DNA of 64,000 nt from Agapanthus africanus (lineage: Eukaryota > Streptophyta > Magnoliopsida > Asparagales > Amaryllidaceae): the NCBI GenBank assembly GCA_030015575.1, contig CM057342.1, positions 616,495,348 through 616,559,347 of the forward strand. The letters are read 5' to 3'. The number at the start of each line of letters is the position of its first letter. The stretch's first letter is position 1. This document shows positions 44,541 through 56,156 of the stretch, in pieces. Position numbers and translations under genes: made by a program. The notes under the pieces were generated by a model. The model saw only the letters and a list, made by a program, of their open reading frames with translations, was not told the DNA's origin and did not search any database.

Positions 44541-46730
44541 GCTGGAATTATAACTTGAGACTCGAATGGAACTAAATTCGATGTCACAGCTACAAAGAAA
44601 ATCACAGTCAAATAACGGTTCAAGAAATAAAGGAGGTTCATGAACAACGGAGTTTACTATACCGGCTGCAGCAGGTGGCAAGACCGGGAGTACCGGTGGT
44701 GCAACTGTTCTTTCGTCTCCTCCTTCGATCTGTAGGGCTGCAATTAAAACAAAGAAGAATTAGAAACGATTTGACTACCCGTAAAAGAAAATAAGGGACA
44801 TTAGCTAAAGGCTGTACTCACCAGCTCTGCTAGAAGAGGCAATCTCTGACTGAAAGGAGAAGTATGGGTGTAGCATCCGATACAGGTGATCAAAAAGGAC
44901 TCCTGCAAGGATGTAATAATGCAGTGTCAGTACATAAAGTATACTGCTTACAATGAAGCTGATGGGTCACAAATCGGCACGTTCCAGCATTTGAGATGGT
45001 ACGAGAGAAGGTAAAGGAGTGGTCACTGTCAAAGCAGCAACTAGAGATGCTTCCTCAGGTGGCACAACCCCAACACTCATCACACCTGCATTAGAAATAA
45101 GAGAAACGCTGTCAAAAGAAATTGAAAGGGATTGCAGAATAAAGGGGAGAGTAATGACCCAAAATATACCTGGTGAGTCGCCGGTCGAGACCGCGACAAG
45201 GGCGTCACTGGATGCAGCAAATGCTTCACCCTCCTCCATCGAAACGGTCTCGCCACCCGTAGCCTCATCCCCCGACTCTACGAGAATCGTCGTGACACTC
45301 GCAGCGCCCGAAAACGGCAAGGACACGCAAGGGGAAAGAGTGGCGATTGGAACAGTGCCCGAATCTTGAGAAAGAGTGGCTACCTCGGGCTCAGCGATTG
45401 TAGCCATCTCACCTACCGTTACCTCGGGCTCGGCGATTGTAGCCGTCTCACCTACCGCTACCTCAGGCTCGGTGGTTGTCGCTACGTCACCCACCACTTC
45501 CTCGGCAAGCCTCGGCCCAGTAAGTTAGGATATATGAGAACCTGAAAGTTAAAACTTTGACAAAAGAACCCAATGTCACGTTACCTTGGGTCGGTTTTTC
45601 GATTGCTTCCCAAGCCGCACGTGCTGCCTGTCTGTGGGCGGTAGACAAGGCAGCCGAAGCATCCTCTGAAAGAGTAGGGGCAGGGGTAGCAGCGCTCGAA
45701 CCTGCACCCGCGGCCAAGGCAGCGTTACGCTCCCTTGCTGCGCGCACTCTACGCTTCCTTTCTGCTCGGGCCGTGAGAGCGGATCTTCTAAAATCCTCCA
45801 TCAATGGGACGTCATCGTCCGCGCCAAGGATTACCTCTTGAGCCATTATGGCATCCGTCATCGGTTGCTTAAGTGAAGCTTCTTTCGAAAATATCGGCGG
45901 AACTGAGACTTCGATAGCCGACCCGGGAAGCGTCTACACACCGCCCTGTGAAGTCGGTGCCACGCCTGGAATAACCCGAGTAGAGGTAGTTCTTGTAATA
46001 AGATGAAAATGAGGGGTCAGATTACCCATAAGAAACGGGAGTGGAGACGCGGTGAACCGAAATGTACCGATGCCTAAGGATGCTCGAAGTCTTTCCTCTT
46101 CCTCAAAAGTCTTGAGAGAAGCTGTGAGAGCTTCTTCGGTGGAAATGCCTGTTAAAGAAGGAAAAGTATCAGTCAAAACATGATGATAAAAAGATATGAT
46201 GCAATGACGAAAGGTACGGCTGATGTTTACTTGACCGCGCGAGGATGGCCAGTCCCGCTTCGTGACTTGCCAATTGCTCAGAAGTTGCAATGGTAGCCGC
46301 CAGATCAGTATTATCTGGCGGCATGAATAGACCCTCGTTTGTCCCATACTCGCTCAGGCCCTCGCCATAAGGAGCATGAGGTTCCTGGCCGAGTACAACG
46401 TCGGCAGAAAGGATCGACTTCTTCTTCATCTTCTGCGAGCGAGCTCCGGTCGCCGCAAGCATAAGTTTACGTTTAGTGGGCACCTTGGAGCAACGAGTCC
46501 CGATATCTGAACCTATGCCATAATTGGGGAAAGCTACAGTCGTCGTTTCTACAGGAGCCCAGGGTATCGGTAGCTCGGGCCTGTCGTGCGGGACTTCGAT
46601 CACGGCAGCTTCTCTTAAGGGAGGTGGGACAATGGTCCGTCGCTTCGGATGGACGTTTCGATCACCAGCAGGGGGTGCACCTTTGCGATCGAGCAGCAGT
46701 CGCTTCTCCTCCCTGATGACGGTGCCCATT
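44541..46730 (-). pseudogene. Gypsy A antisense gene region: low-complexity middle blocks
   Basis: Several open stretches on the minus strand. The block at 46169-46730 is basic and proline-rich (VHPKRRTIVPPPLREAAV, then KVPTKRKLMLAATGARSQK). The block at 45487-45861 is alanine- and arginine-rich (ALTARAERKRRVRAARERN). The block at 44967-45497 has a 39 bp tandem repeat at about 45381-45497 encoding EPEVTVGEMATIA-like units three times. This composition suits a disordered linker. The blocks probably belong to the same antisense transcription unit as the PMD region to the right and the coiled-coil tail beyond gypsy B. I cannot separate introns from decay. Confidence 0.5.
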
Positions 46731-46839
46731 GAATGCTGACATCACGCCACGTACACACTAAGGGACTTCGGGACACAGCTCGGTTCGCTGATAAAGAAGT
46801 TGAACCCCTTGTCACACGCATAAAATGATGCAGCGCATT

Positions 46840-48561
46840 TCACATTCCCTCTTTAGTGACAGCAGGTTCTAACAAGAAAGCCTCAAGCGGGACTCCCTGA
46901 TTGTAGCTCAGTTGTTGGGCGAAACGATGCGGATTGTATCTCATGAGTAACACCGCATCATTTTGCCTAAACACTAGAAAGCCCGGTCTGATAGAATATA
47001 GATGAAGGGTTTCCCGAACTTTCAAAACAGAGGCTCCATCTTTAAAAATATCCCGCAATGGCTGCACCGTTGTTGCGGACTCTTTGCCGATGGTCAGAAT
47101 CTTGTCGGTGAAGGTCATGCCATCTCCAACCGTGCGAGGACGAAGGAGCAAACCTCTAGCTTCCGCGGTGACGGATTTACAATAGATGCGCCGACTAATC
47201 GCATAATCCGGGTGAAGCCGTACCTGTCATAGAAGGAAGGCCTTTTATGGATACCGAAAATGCCAAGTGCATGTAGCTCGAGCCATGACATGAAGTAATG
47301 TATCGAAAAGTTCACGTGCTGCACTCCGGGTTCAGTAGTATCCGCCGCTTGGCTGAGGCCATAATAAAAATGAGCTAACCCGGCAACCCCGACAGCCACT
47401 TTCACCCCTAATAACCATTCGGTGAGCTGGGTAGAAGACAGACAGCCTCATACGACGAGGGTGCATCGGGAGCGCAAACCAGCTCAGCCATAGCCCAAGA
47501 AACCCCAAAAAGAACATTTCCTCATCAATTCCAGGGACTGCAACCTCCACAAAAGAAACGACTGGGGTGTTGGGTAAGAAGAAACTCTTTTGATCTGCCT
47601 CCGCCGTTGGCAGGTTGTTTAAACCTAAGCCGAAAGGGTCGTCAAGCGTGGCGAATTTAGCTGCCTCCTTCGAAAGGACTCCCGGATGGAGAAAACGAGC
47701 GATGAAATCTTCGAAATTAACCCCGCGGCTCCCAGATTCGAGGAAAAGGCCCTCATAAATATTCAACACTTTGATCAAACTAGGAAATTGGTGTTGAATG
47801 GCGTTCTCCGGGGTAAGGCCTGTCATCACTGGCTTGGCACCAAAAACATATTCATCCGTAGGAAGCAGTTCCTCATAATGCTCCCCCATAACCGGTAAGC
47901 CAGAAACTTCTGCAAATTCCTCTAAGGAAATTGATACTTCTCGGTCCAGCAAAAGGAAGGTGTGAGTAGGAATATTCCACTGCTCCAGAAAGGCCTTAAC
48001 CCACCAGGCGGGAAGCGTAGAATACTGGAAGAGAGAAGCATAAATGGCGGGATACAACCCAAGCCTCAGCAACTGTGACTTCTTCGCTGACAGAATATAG
48101 CGGGCCCATTGCAGATAGCCAGCTGGATGACAAGGAATTAGGCCAATCATATATGGTTATCCCCACGGGCGCGCCTCGCCCTGACAAATACGTCGCCCCA
48201 GGGTATCCAAAGCCATTGGAGGCTGAACGGGTATCGAAGCCATAGCAGGTTGAAGAAGACCTCCCGAAGTCCAGTTGACTTCTTCCACGGTATAGTTCAC
48301 CGGGGTTGGGTCGGCGTAATGGATCGCCATGATGGGCTCTGAGGGTACCGCACACGAAAAGCTCTGCCGACCCTTAATAATTTGATTGTACCATGTCCCC
48401 CAGAGGTGAAGATTCATATGTTCCGGGTCATGATCATTGATCAATGGTAAGACTTCCCGGTCCACAGCGCTCCAGGGAATCCTCCCTCTGAACGAACAAA
48501 CGGGAAAAAGGGATCGAAAGACATGTCGCCTGCGTGAAAAGGGACAAAAGTCAACTGTCAA
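46840..48561 (-). pseudogene. Gypsy A antisense gene region: plant mobile domain (PMD) core
   Basis: Minus-strand blocks read like the transposon-borne plant mobile domain (aminotransferase-like) family. At 47332-48150: GYLQWARYILSAKKSQLLRL, WNIPTHTFLL, EVSISLEEFAEVSGLPVMG (the domain's signature turn between the HTF strand and LEE/EVSGLPV segment), then FVEVAVPGIDEEMFFLGFLG and YPAHRM. Then FYYGLSQAADTTEPGVQH and FMSWLELHALGIF near 47280-47370, and YNPHRFAQQLSYNQGVP near 46890-46945. The N-terminal block (48157-48561) has MNLHLWGTWYNQIIKG. Host PMD proteins (MAIN, MAIL1) act in gene silencing and genome stability; the role in the element is unknown. Confidence 0.6.
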
Positions 48562-49480
48562 TGCTATAATTTAATTTAAATTCTGACACTTGGTACTTTA
48601 GAATTTGTACCGCACTGCAATGTAGTAGAGATGGAACAAATGGGGCCCACAAAATCTAGATTACAGTTCATCATTAATAAAAACAGCCTCATCATTTGAT
48701 GAGACTGTTGATTAAATGAGGAAATCCTCAATTGATTCTCATTTAATGAGAAATTCCTCTGGTTAAGGAGTAAATCTCCCCTGGAGAGCAGTGCTCTGTG
48801 ACAGAGTGACACTTGTCAAACTCTAATCATGAAGGAATAAAAATTCTTCAAGGGCCTTGCTCTGGAAGAAAATGATGGAATAATCCATAAGGAAAATTAA
48901 AAACAATTTTTTTATACGCATTAAAAAATTCTGAGATTTTCAAGATCCATGAACAAACTCTTAAGAGTTCTTCATAAGAGATTAATAAATCTACATGATT
49001 TGAAGAGAGCAAAGCTCTGTTAATGAGTTAAGAAACCCTGAAAGAGATCTCTTTAGATCTATGATTCCAAGAGAGCAAAGCTCTGTTAATGAAACCCTAA
49101 AAGGGTTTTCTTTAGATCATAGATCTATGAAGAGCAAGGCTCTGTTAATGGGTAAAACTCTAAATTATTAAAAGATTTAATTTTTACCTAAATTTTGACA
49201 GAGTTTTTGGTCCTTAAGAAAATTCTTAAGATGGAGAGCTATGCTCTGTGAGAGAATAAAAATTCTCAGAAAACAAGGAAGAAGATGAATAGAAATCATC
49301 CTAAGGACCAAAGGTCCTATTTATAGGCACTGAGTGCCGTTTCAACTTCTGAGTTGATTCAAGGGCACAGATGCTGCCACCGCTGCACTCACATTCAACT
49401 TCTGAGTTGATTCAAGGGCACAGATGCTGCCACCGCTGCACTCACATGTAGGCCACGTGAGCGCAACGGTGGGGGGCATT
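48562..49480 (+). other. Gypsy A 3' leader with hairpin words and polypurine tract
   Basis: Between the antisense gene start and the 3' LTR. Contains GAGC-AAA-GCTC (49010, 49072), GAGC-AAG-GCTC (49132), GAGC-AGT-GCTC (48785), GAGC-TAT-GCTC (49233) and AGATC-ATA-GATCT (49115), plus a tandem duplication of about 60 bases (ttcaacttctgagttgattc at 49339 and 49396). Ends with ggtggggggcatt (49468-49480), the likely polypurine tract. The antisense promoter must lie here, but I cannot point to it. Confidence 0.55.
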
Positions 49481-49790
49481 TGTTTCCCCCAATCAGAGCA
49501 AACCTCTATTTAAAATTCAAATTTTGGAAATGAAGCAATGCTTCAGATGCAGCGCCAAGTTCGCTGTGCCCTAAGCAGCACACCACGTATAAAGCATGTG
49601 GGCGCTAGCACTGGGTGCGCTGCGCTCTAAGCAGCATACCACGTGTGCGCTAACGCTACGTACGCTGTGCTCCAAGCAGCGCACCATGCGTCAAGTACGG
49701 GTGCGCTAGCGCAATGCGCGCTGCCCTTTAAGCAGTGCACCACGTGTAAAGCACGGGTGCGTTAGCGCTGGAACTAAAAGCTTCCCACCA

Positions 49791-50107
49791 TTAGATCAAA
49801 GATCTAGTAATAATGATAAATCATTAATTAATCAGAATTAAATTCTGTTAAGGAAAGATTCCTCAAAATCTTTCCAAATAATAAAATTATGCTCTGTAAA
49901 TCAGAGCATCGTTGGATCAATAATCCAATGGTAAATAGAAATTACCAAAAAACAGAATAAATTTTGTATGGAAAGATTTATCAATCTTGTTAAAAATAAG
50001 AAGATTGCCTTCTGTAAAACAGAAGCCCTAGGATCAAAGATCCATGGGTGGGGAAACATCCCCAAATCAATCAGAGAAAGATCTCTTTAACTGATTCAAC
50101 AAATCAG
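49791..50107 (+). repeat. Uninterrupted chain of about 14 short hairpins in the gypsy A LTR
   Basis: Inverted pairs in order: TAGATC/GATCTA (49792-49806), TAATGA/TCATTA (49811-49826), CAGAAT/ATTCTG (49833-49847), GGAAAGATT/AATCTTTCC (49852-49875), ATAAT/ATTAT (49878-49890), GCTCTG/CAGAGC (49891-49907), TTGGAT/ATCCAA (49912-49928), TGGTAA/TTACCA (49929-49947), CAGAAT/ATTTTG, AAGATT/AATCTT (49973-49988), CTTCTG/CAGAAG (50009-50025), GGATC/GATCC (50031-50043), TGGGGA/TCCCCA (50049-50064), AGAGA/TCTCT, CTGATT/AATCAG (50091-50107). Spacers are 0-5 bases in most places. Confidence 0.85.
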
Positions 50108-50113
50108 CCTGCC

Positions 50114-50122
50114 CTATAAAAA
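50114..50122 (+). promoter_or_regulatory. LTR TATA box of gypsy A 3' LTR
   Basis: CTATAAAAA within gccctataaaaaggcccc, the position equivalent to TATATAAA in the gypsy B LTRs. It sits in the loop between GCC and GGC. Confidence 0.6.
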
Positions 50123-50204
50123 GGCCCCTAGACTTCAAGTCTGGGATATACAGAAAGAGAGAGAAAAAACCGCCCCAAAAAAACTTAGAGAAATTCAAAA
50201 GAGC

Positions 50205-50620
50205 AAGCTCTTACAAGAAGATTTTTCTTCAAGGTAAGAATGAATGATGATGAACACAGAGATGAAATCATCTCATGATTAAGAAAGAAGAATTCATTTC
50301 TTTAAAAGGATCATAGATCTACAAAGACAAAAAGTCTTTCACAAAGAGATCAAAAGATCTCATCATAAAATAAAAGAAAAACTTACTTCTCACAGATCAT
50401 AGATCTATAAGACTAAAGTCTTTCTCAAAGAGATCATGAACATCTCATTATTAAAAGGAGGGGAGAATAATTCAATTCTCTTAAGGATCATAGATCCATA
50501 AAGGCAAAACCTTTCATCAATATAAGAGATTGAAACAAAATAAGAACGGTTGTTCTTAGATCCTGAGACAAAGTCTCTTTTAAAAGAACATAAATTGTTT
50601 CTCAGATCATAAAATTAATC
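50205..50620 (+). repeat. Second hairpin chain, downstream of the TATA box
   Basis: Examples: AAGAGC/GCTCTT around AA (50208 onwards), GAGATGA/TCATCTC around AA, GAGATC/GATCTC around AAAA, AGATC/GATCT around ATA, AAGAC/GTCTT around TAAA, GAGAAT/ATTCTC around AATTCA, GGATC/GATCC around ATA, AAAGG/CCTTT around CAAAA, AGAAC/GTTCT around GGTT, GAGAC/GTCTC around AAA. This part would be the transcribed leader. Confidence 0.75.
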
Positions 50621-52131
50621 AGATGCGCTTTGCGCTCTTGAACTGCGCTTCTGCGCTTCCTGGACTGGCGCTCAGCGCCAAATGCACCACGTGTCAATCA
50701 CGCATGTACTTCTTAATAACTAGCGCCTTGCGCTTCTGAAATAGTGCACTACGCTCATGGGCTGGCACTTAGCGCCAAGCGCACCACGTGTCACTCACGT
50801 GTGCGCCACTAAACTGAAAGCGCAATGCGCTCTTGAATTAGCGCTCTGATCTCATAAATTGGCATCATGCGCTCATCATCTGGAGCCTAGCGCCGAGCGC
50901 GACACATGTCCCTTACATGTGCGCTACTTGGCAGAAGCGCATTGCGCTCTTTGACTGGCGCAAAGCGCCAAGCGCACCATGTGTTGCGCTGACAGAACAT
51001 AAATTGTTCTCTAATAAATCCCAGAGCTATGATGAATGCTCAGCACTCAATAAAAGACAAAACATTGTCAGAATACAATTCAATGCTCAGCATTGTTAAA
51101 AGGGCTAAGCCCAAATAAAGGATCCAACAGCCTAAAATAAATGTTAAAACATTTTTTTAACTTGATTGGACTTAGCCCAAGATTGGCCATAAGTCCTCAA
51201 ATTCAGATTAATTGAGCCCACATGCTCATAAACCTTTTAACAGATCTTAGTTCCAAACTGGACCACAGATCTTTCAACCAAAAGTGGTTCAAGAGTACAT
51301 CTCTGAACCCCTCTGATATATGTCGTTGTAATCCTTCAATGTCTTTAGATAGGTGACGGGTCTCGACAACCATACATTTCACAGACTATGACGTTTTTAA
51401 ACTGGACTGTGGGGTCCTTAAGCCCATGGACTATGATGTCCTTAAGCCCATAGACCGAGATGTCCTTAAGCCCATGGACCGAGATGTCCTTAAACTAACA
51501 TTGGACCGAGATGTCCTTAAACTAACAATAGACCATAATGTCCCTAAACTAATCGACCGCAATGTCCCTAAACTAAACAATAGAGTCTAAATGCTCTTTT
51601 GTTGGATCTAAACGATCCCATTTAGTTGATCTTAGTCTAAAATTAGACACACGTATCCTTAACCAACATTTAAGTTGATCTTAGTCTCAAATGAGGCTAA
51701 CGTATCCTTAAACCCAACCCCCAAACCCAAATCTATGAAGATACGGATTTGGACTAATCTACGCCCTACGGGCGACAATATAAATTAGTCTCCGTATACA
51801 ATCCACGGGCAACAAAAAAAAAACAAACACCCACGACACGAAGTGACCATATGGAGAAGGAGAAAGTGGTTACCGCGATGCGGTAGCGTAATAAACTGCA
51901 GGGGCTTGCGCCTGTAGGGAAGAGCGTCCCCACAATCAAAAACCCTTTGACGAGGGGGAATCTGACGAAATCCGCTACATCGGCCGCATCCGTTTAAACC
52001 TTCGATACATGGTGTCATAAATCAACTTGGCATCTTCGGAGAGGTGTACGGATAGCACCAATTAGCATCTTCCCCGAAATTCAGGCATGACGGACCTGCG
52101 CGGTCGCGTCTCCGTGTTTCGGCGGGGAACA

Positions 52132-53813
52132 GGTACTATACCTATCGTCAGGTGGAAGTTCTCAGGTGACATGAGTACATGTTATTCTTTAGACCTGAGA
52201 TCGTCATTTGTCTCATGTGAGTTGCCACTATGCTTTGATCACTACCCTACCACGGCTCTACTGAGTCATGCAAACAGGTTTTGGTTAGGTACAGTCCCGA
52301 GCCACATGGAGGCAGTGAGCGATTGTCGGGGATTCGTCTCTCCCGGTATAGTGAGTCGATATCGTACTGTGTCCGATTGGTCGGGACCATAAGACCTTGG
52401 CCAAGGCAGTTCGGATTTATGGATTGGCTTATCAGTAGTTTTCCGGATTGGTCCTGAGCCACATTAGCACGAATTATCAGGTTATTAGGGTCTGATGTTT
52501 ACCACCCCCTAGACCCGGTATGCGATACTCTTGGACGAAGAGATCGGACTGTAAGGAGATTGTCACAGATAGGCTCAGTAGGGATCCAGATGAGTTTGCT
52601 CGTCGGCCTTTCTTTTCGACAAGTACTCGGGTAGCCATTACGTACAGCTAGTGTCGCTGACGTGCTTGTGGTTATAGATTTATCCAGTAACTCACTGCTG
52701 GCGTACTGTTGAGTCTTTAATGTCCCACACAGAAGGTTTTCCAGATTCAGGAGAAATGATGTAGTAGCCGTATTGGATACGTGCAGGGTTCCGATCGATT
52801 GATGTACTGTGTACCCGGACTTTCGATCGGACTGTTGGTAATACTAGCCGACTCGGGTTTTGAGCCGGATCATTAAATCAGGTATTGGTTTAATAATTTA
52901 CATATATGTATTTCGATATGTATATTCTAGTATTACGTTCTTCGTGTTATTATATCTCTTTGTGCGTTCGTGTTTTTATGCGAATGCAGATATGTATATA
53001 CGGTTGACTGTAATCCGTATTTTATTACAGATAACACTCTAGAAGGTGGAAACCTCATTAGTCTTTTTCCATTTATTTGATAAATGGAAATGAGGTGTAA
53101 ATTGAAGGAGAGGGAGGTATGGTGAGAGCCATGGCTTCAATAGTTGACAAATGAATTATTAATTCATTTGTGACAACTATTGAAGCATGGTGGATATATT
53201 ATATTGATGGATAGTGTTTTACAAAACCATTGCCACCTATTTTCTCTCACATGCTTGCTCATTTTAATTTTGTGCTCACCATTTTTCTTCACCTCCTTCT
53301 CCTTCTCTTGAGCTTTACCACCTTCATCATCTTCCTCCTCTTTACACTCTCATGTGTTGAGAAACAAGAGAGGATGTAAGATAGAGAAAGAAAGTCACTT
53401 AGAACCTCACACTACATCCTAAACTTCTTGGATTAGCAACCCAAGTTCTCTAGTTGCTCTACTTGACATTTAGTGTGGAGCTAAAGTCATGGATCACATC
53501 CCTCGGGTGGATCATCTACGATAAAGGAGGACCGAAGAGTAAGATCGAACGCGGAGAACTGAAGGAGCCAACAAAGAAGATCAAGCGTGATCATGGGGGC
53601 CACTTGGAGCGAACGATGAGGAAAGAAGACCGAAGGACTTGGATCGTTTTGTGAGACTTCTTTTCATAGTAGTTAGCTCTCTTAGTCTTGCTAGTTTGGT
53701 TTATGGAAAGATCCGGTTTAATGGGTTATTCTAGCGCCGTTTTTAAACTCGTAGAAAATTTTTGTTCCGCAAATGCCCACGGATGATGGCTAGGGCGTTG
53801 GGGTAACCCAACA
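52132..53813 (+). repeat. Copia C 5' LTR, right part
   Basis: Begins ggtactatacctatcgtcag, which matches 59989 onwards in its 3' LTR, and ends cccaaca before the primer site. Adding the 453 bases before that point in the 3' LTR gives a total of about 2130 bp. The ggtac at 52132-52136 is the expected right target copy for gypsy A. Confidence 0.8.
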
Positions 53814-53825
53814 TGGTATCAGAGC
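53814..53825 (+). other. Primer-binding site of copia C
   Basis: TGGTATCAGAGC directly after the LTR end CA. Complementary to the 3' end of initiator methionine tRNA. Confidence 0.85.
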
Positions 53826-56150
53826 CACCCCATAAAATCTAGACTAGTAGTTTAAACAACGTTTAAAATAACGAAACCGAAATAACTCCAAAACACGAAA
53901 CCTAGAATTCAAGTTTCTGTCAAATTTTAAATGGCCTCTGAAATTTTTTTAAACAACTGCAGAGTGTTCCTTTTACTATAACTAGAACACAAGAGAAACA
54001 CGAGCTCTTGATTCAATGTTTGGCCGGCGAAAACGTCATTAAGACCGGCCACGCCGGTTTGTGATGAGTAAATGTGCTCATTTTTGTTTGGTGATCTATA
54101 TCTCTTGGATTTAGGGTTTCAGGACTTGTTTGTTTTTGCCCAGAATGTTTTTTCAGATATCATGAGTTTTGGGGCATTACGGAGTATTTCGAAATCGCTA
54201 TTTTAACACTGTTTAAAAATTATCAGTACTTAGATTAATATCTGTGATCGTGAATGTCATTTGATCGGTATAACCCATCTAACTGCTATATGTTCTTTTA
54301 GACGAGTTTGCGAACATGACATTCACGTTGATGTTCTGTGATTGTGCTGATATTATGGTTGGATTGTCGTGGTGGATAGCCGGCGGTGTGATGGTTTAGT
54401 ATAGTCCATATTCATTTGTACATTTGTTATTGCGGGGCAAGCGTCCGACATGTGGACAGCCGTTTCTGCCGTGTTGTATATTCTTTTATTGGGGTACGAC
54501 CGGGTAGAGGTCGATGTCACCTTGTACATATATTATTATTTTCTATACTAGGATTACCCCGCGGTGGAGTGCTCGAATAGCTGGGTTCTAGAGGGCAACA
54601 AGCCCGCATCTCATAGCGTTGAGACGGAGGGGGCTTCACTCTAGAATTGGTGGGCTATTCACCGCACTCGTAAGGGGTATAGGTATAACCTATGGAGGGG
54701 TGCTCAAGTTACTGGGTCCCGTGAAGTGCTGGGTGGCCTATTCACTTTGTTGATTAGGATTGCCTCACTTCTGGGATTGGAGGGTAACTTGCCGCGCTCG
54801 AAGGGGTCCAGGTTTACATTGCACGGGTTATCCACACAACCGGGAATGCCGGGTCTCATTTGCGGCTCAAATAAAACCCAAGGATCCAAAATTATCCACC
54901 ATTCTGTGTTGTTTGCTGAGATTTTGTGATGTTGCCTAGTATCATGCCTGGGACGAATGTTATATATATTTATATATATACTAGTAGATGTTATATATGT
55001 TTTGCACCCGCGCTAGTCCAGCCCCCGCTCTGTCATTAGTTAAGTAACGTAACGGGTGATGACGGGGCCCCATGGCGAATGCGGATGAAATATACACACA
55101 TTGTATTTTCGTTCTTTTCTGGTGTAATAAGATTAATTGATGGGACCACATTAATTTTGATTAATGCAAGATAAAAAACCTAAAAGATGTTGTTTGAACA
55201 AATTTCGAAAAACTATAGTTATATTCTTTCGCTTTTGCATAGTGGTATTCGGTTGTGAATATCCAGCACTTCATTCTAGGAGGCAAGAGCCGAGATCCCT
55301 TCGCGGGGAGTGACCTCTTGAGCAAAAGTCTATATTGTAGATTACTCGGTTTTTTCAAAACCACAAGTTTTCAAAAGCGGATCCTAAACCACTCCTTTTC
55401 AAAACTGCTCAGGTTCCTTCAACGATATCAAGTTCATTACGTTAAAGGGGTTTTTCGCCAAAAACTCAGCCGTAGCCCTCCATCATTTTTATAAGTAGTA
55501 CTTAGTATTCGTGCTGCGTTTGTTGACTGTGTCAAGGCGTAGTGAACGGTAGCTGAGTACTGCTTATTTGTAGCATACGATGCGATTGGTTAGGACAGTC
55601 GTATAACCTTGTTGACCGTGTCAAGGGTTATGCAGGTGAGTTTAATGCAATCAAGATAATGACGGGTTGAACTTGACTAGGACTCTTTGATTTGTTGACT
55701 GTGTCAAGGTCACTTGGGTCATAGGGGTAAAAACCACATTGGGAGTTTCATATATACAAGAAACTTGCTAGTTCTGCATACCTTCTGAAGTGTGGTGACT
55801 AGAGTGGCTTCCATCTAGTTTATCACGCAATGATAGTTGGATCCCGATCCTACTGATGAGTAGGATTACTCCTGGGAGATTATTTCACTTAACAATCAAT
55901 GCTATAAACCAAGTAGGTGTCTAGAACGGTGTTAGCGGGGCTACGCCTCCAGGGAAAAGAGGTTATATAATTAAGGAACTTCGCGAAAGCGTTGGAAAAC
56001 CTCTCTCGAAGTACCGACACTAGCCTAGACAGAAAGGTTAAGTAAGTATTGTGACGTACGATTAATCCCAACTAATTCTTCGTTTAAGGTTTGAAGAAGA
56101 ATTCGAGAAAACAGTGGGAGCCATCCTGATTAGATAAACTAATATCCAAT
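53826..56150 (+). other. Non-coding leader of copia C in place of gag
   Basis: 2.3 kb without a supported reading frame. It contains gcggggcaagcgtccgacat near 54434, ggggtacgaccgggtagagg near 54492, the segment ggcaagagccgagatccctt near 55284 and three TTGAC-NNN-GTCAA pairs at 55523, 55612 and 55695. The order matches the leader of copia B on the minus strand, and the first 1.5 kb matches the start of copia D. No zinc knuckle or gag core is visible. Confidence 0.6.
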
Positions 56151-56156
56151 CTAATC

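Larger units (their letters stand above)
13926..52131 (+). mobile_element. Gypsy A, giant Tat/Ogre-type Ty3-gypsy element, interrupted by copia A, a solo LTR and gypsy B
   Basis: The right end of the 5' LTR, the internal region and the whole 3' LTR are in the window; the left end is before base 1. Parts in order: 5' LTR remainder (to 14922), primer site, gag, knuckle-rich linker, protease, RT, RNase H plus a second archaeal-type RNase H, integrase (to 24383), repeat spacer, antisense PMD gene region, polypurine tract (to 49480), 3' LTR (49481-52131). Without the nested elements the internal region is about 18 kb, in the size class of Ogre elements. The second RNase H is a Tat-lineage hallmark. 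The LTRs differ by about 4-5% over 1 kb (hand count). It is a fossil with several breaks. It is inserted in the copia C 5' LTR; ggtac follows its right end. Confidence 0.85.
49481..52131 (+). repeat. Gypsy A 3' LTR
   Basis: 2651 bp, from TGTTTCCCCCAATCAG to GGCGGGGAACA. Its last kilobase matches 13926-14922. It is related to the gypsy B LTR in layout (GC-rich zone, hairpin chain, TATA box, second GC-rich zone, GGGC-TAA-GCCC hairpin at 51099, GGACC array at 51375-51580, GTATACAATCCACGGG at 51793) but diverged in sequence in the first half. It is followed by ggtac and the rest of the copia C LTR. Confidence 0.88.

Noticed and set aside
53260-53640. Possible small host gene near the end of the copia C LTR
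   Set aside because: The stretch aligns with the late part of other copia LTRs (3720-4090, 62000-62300), so it is LTR sequence.
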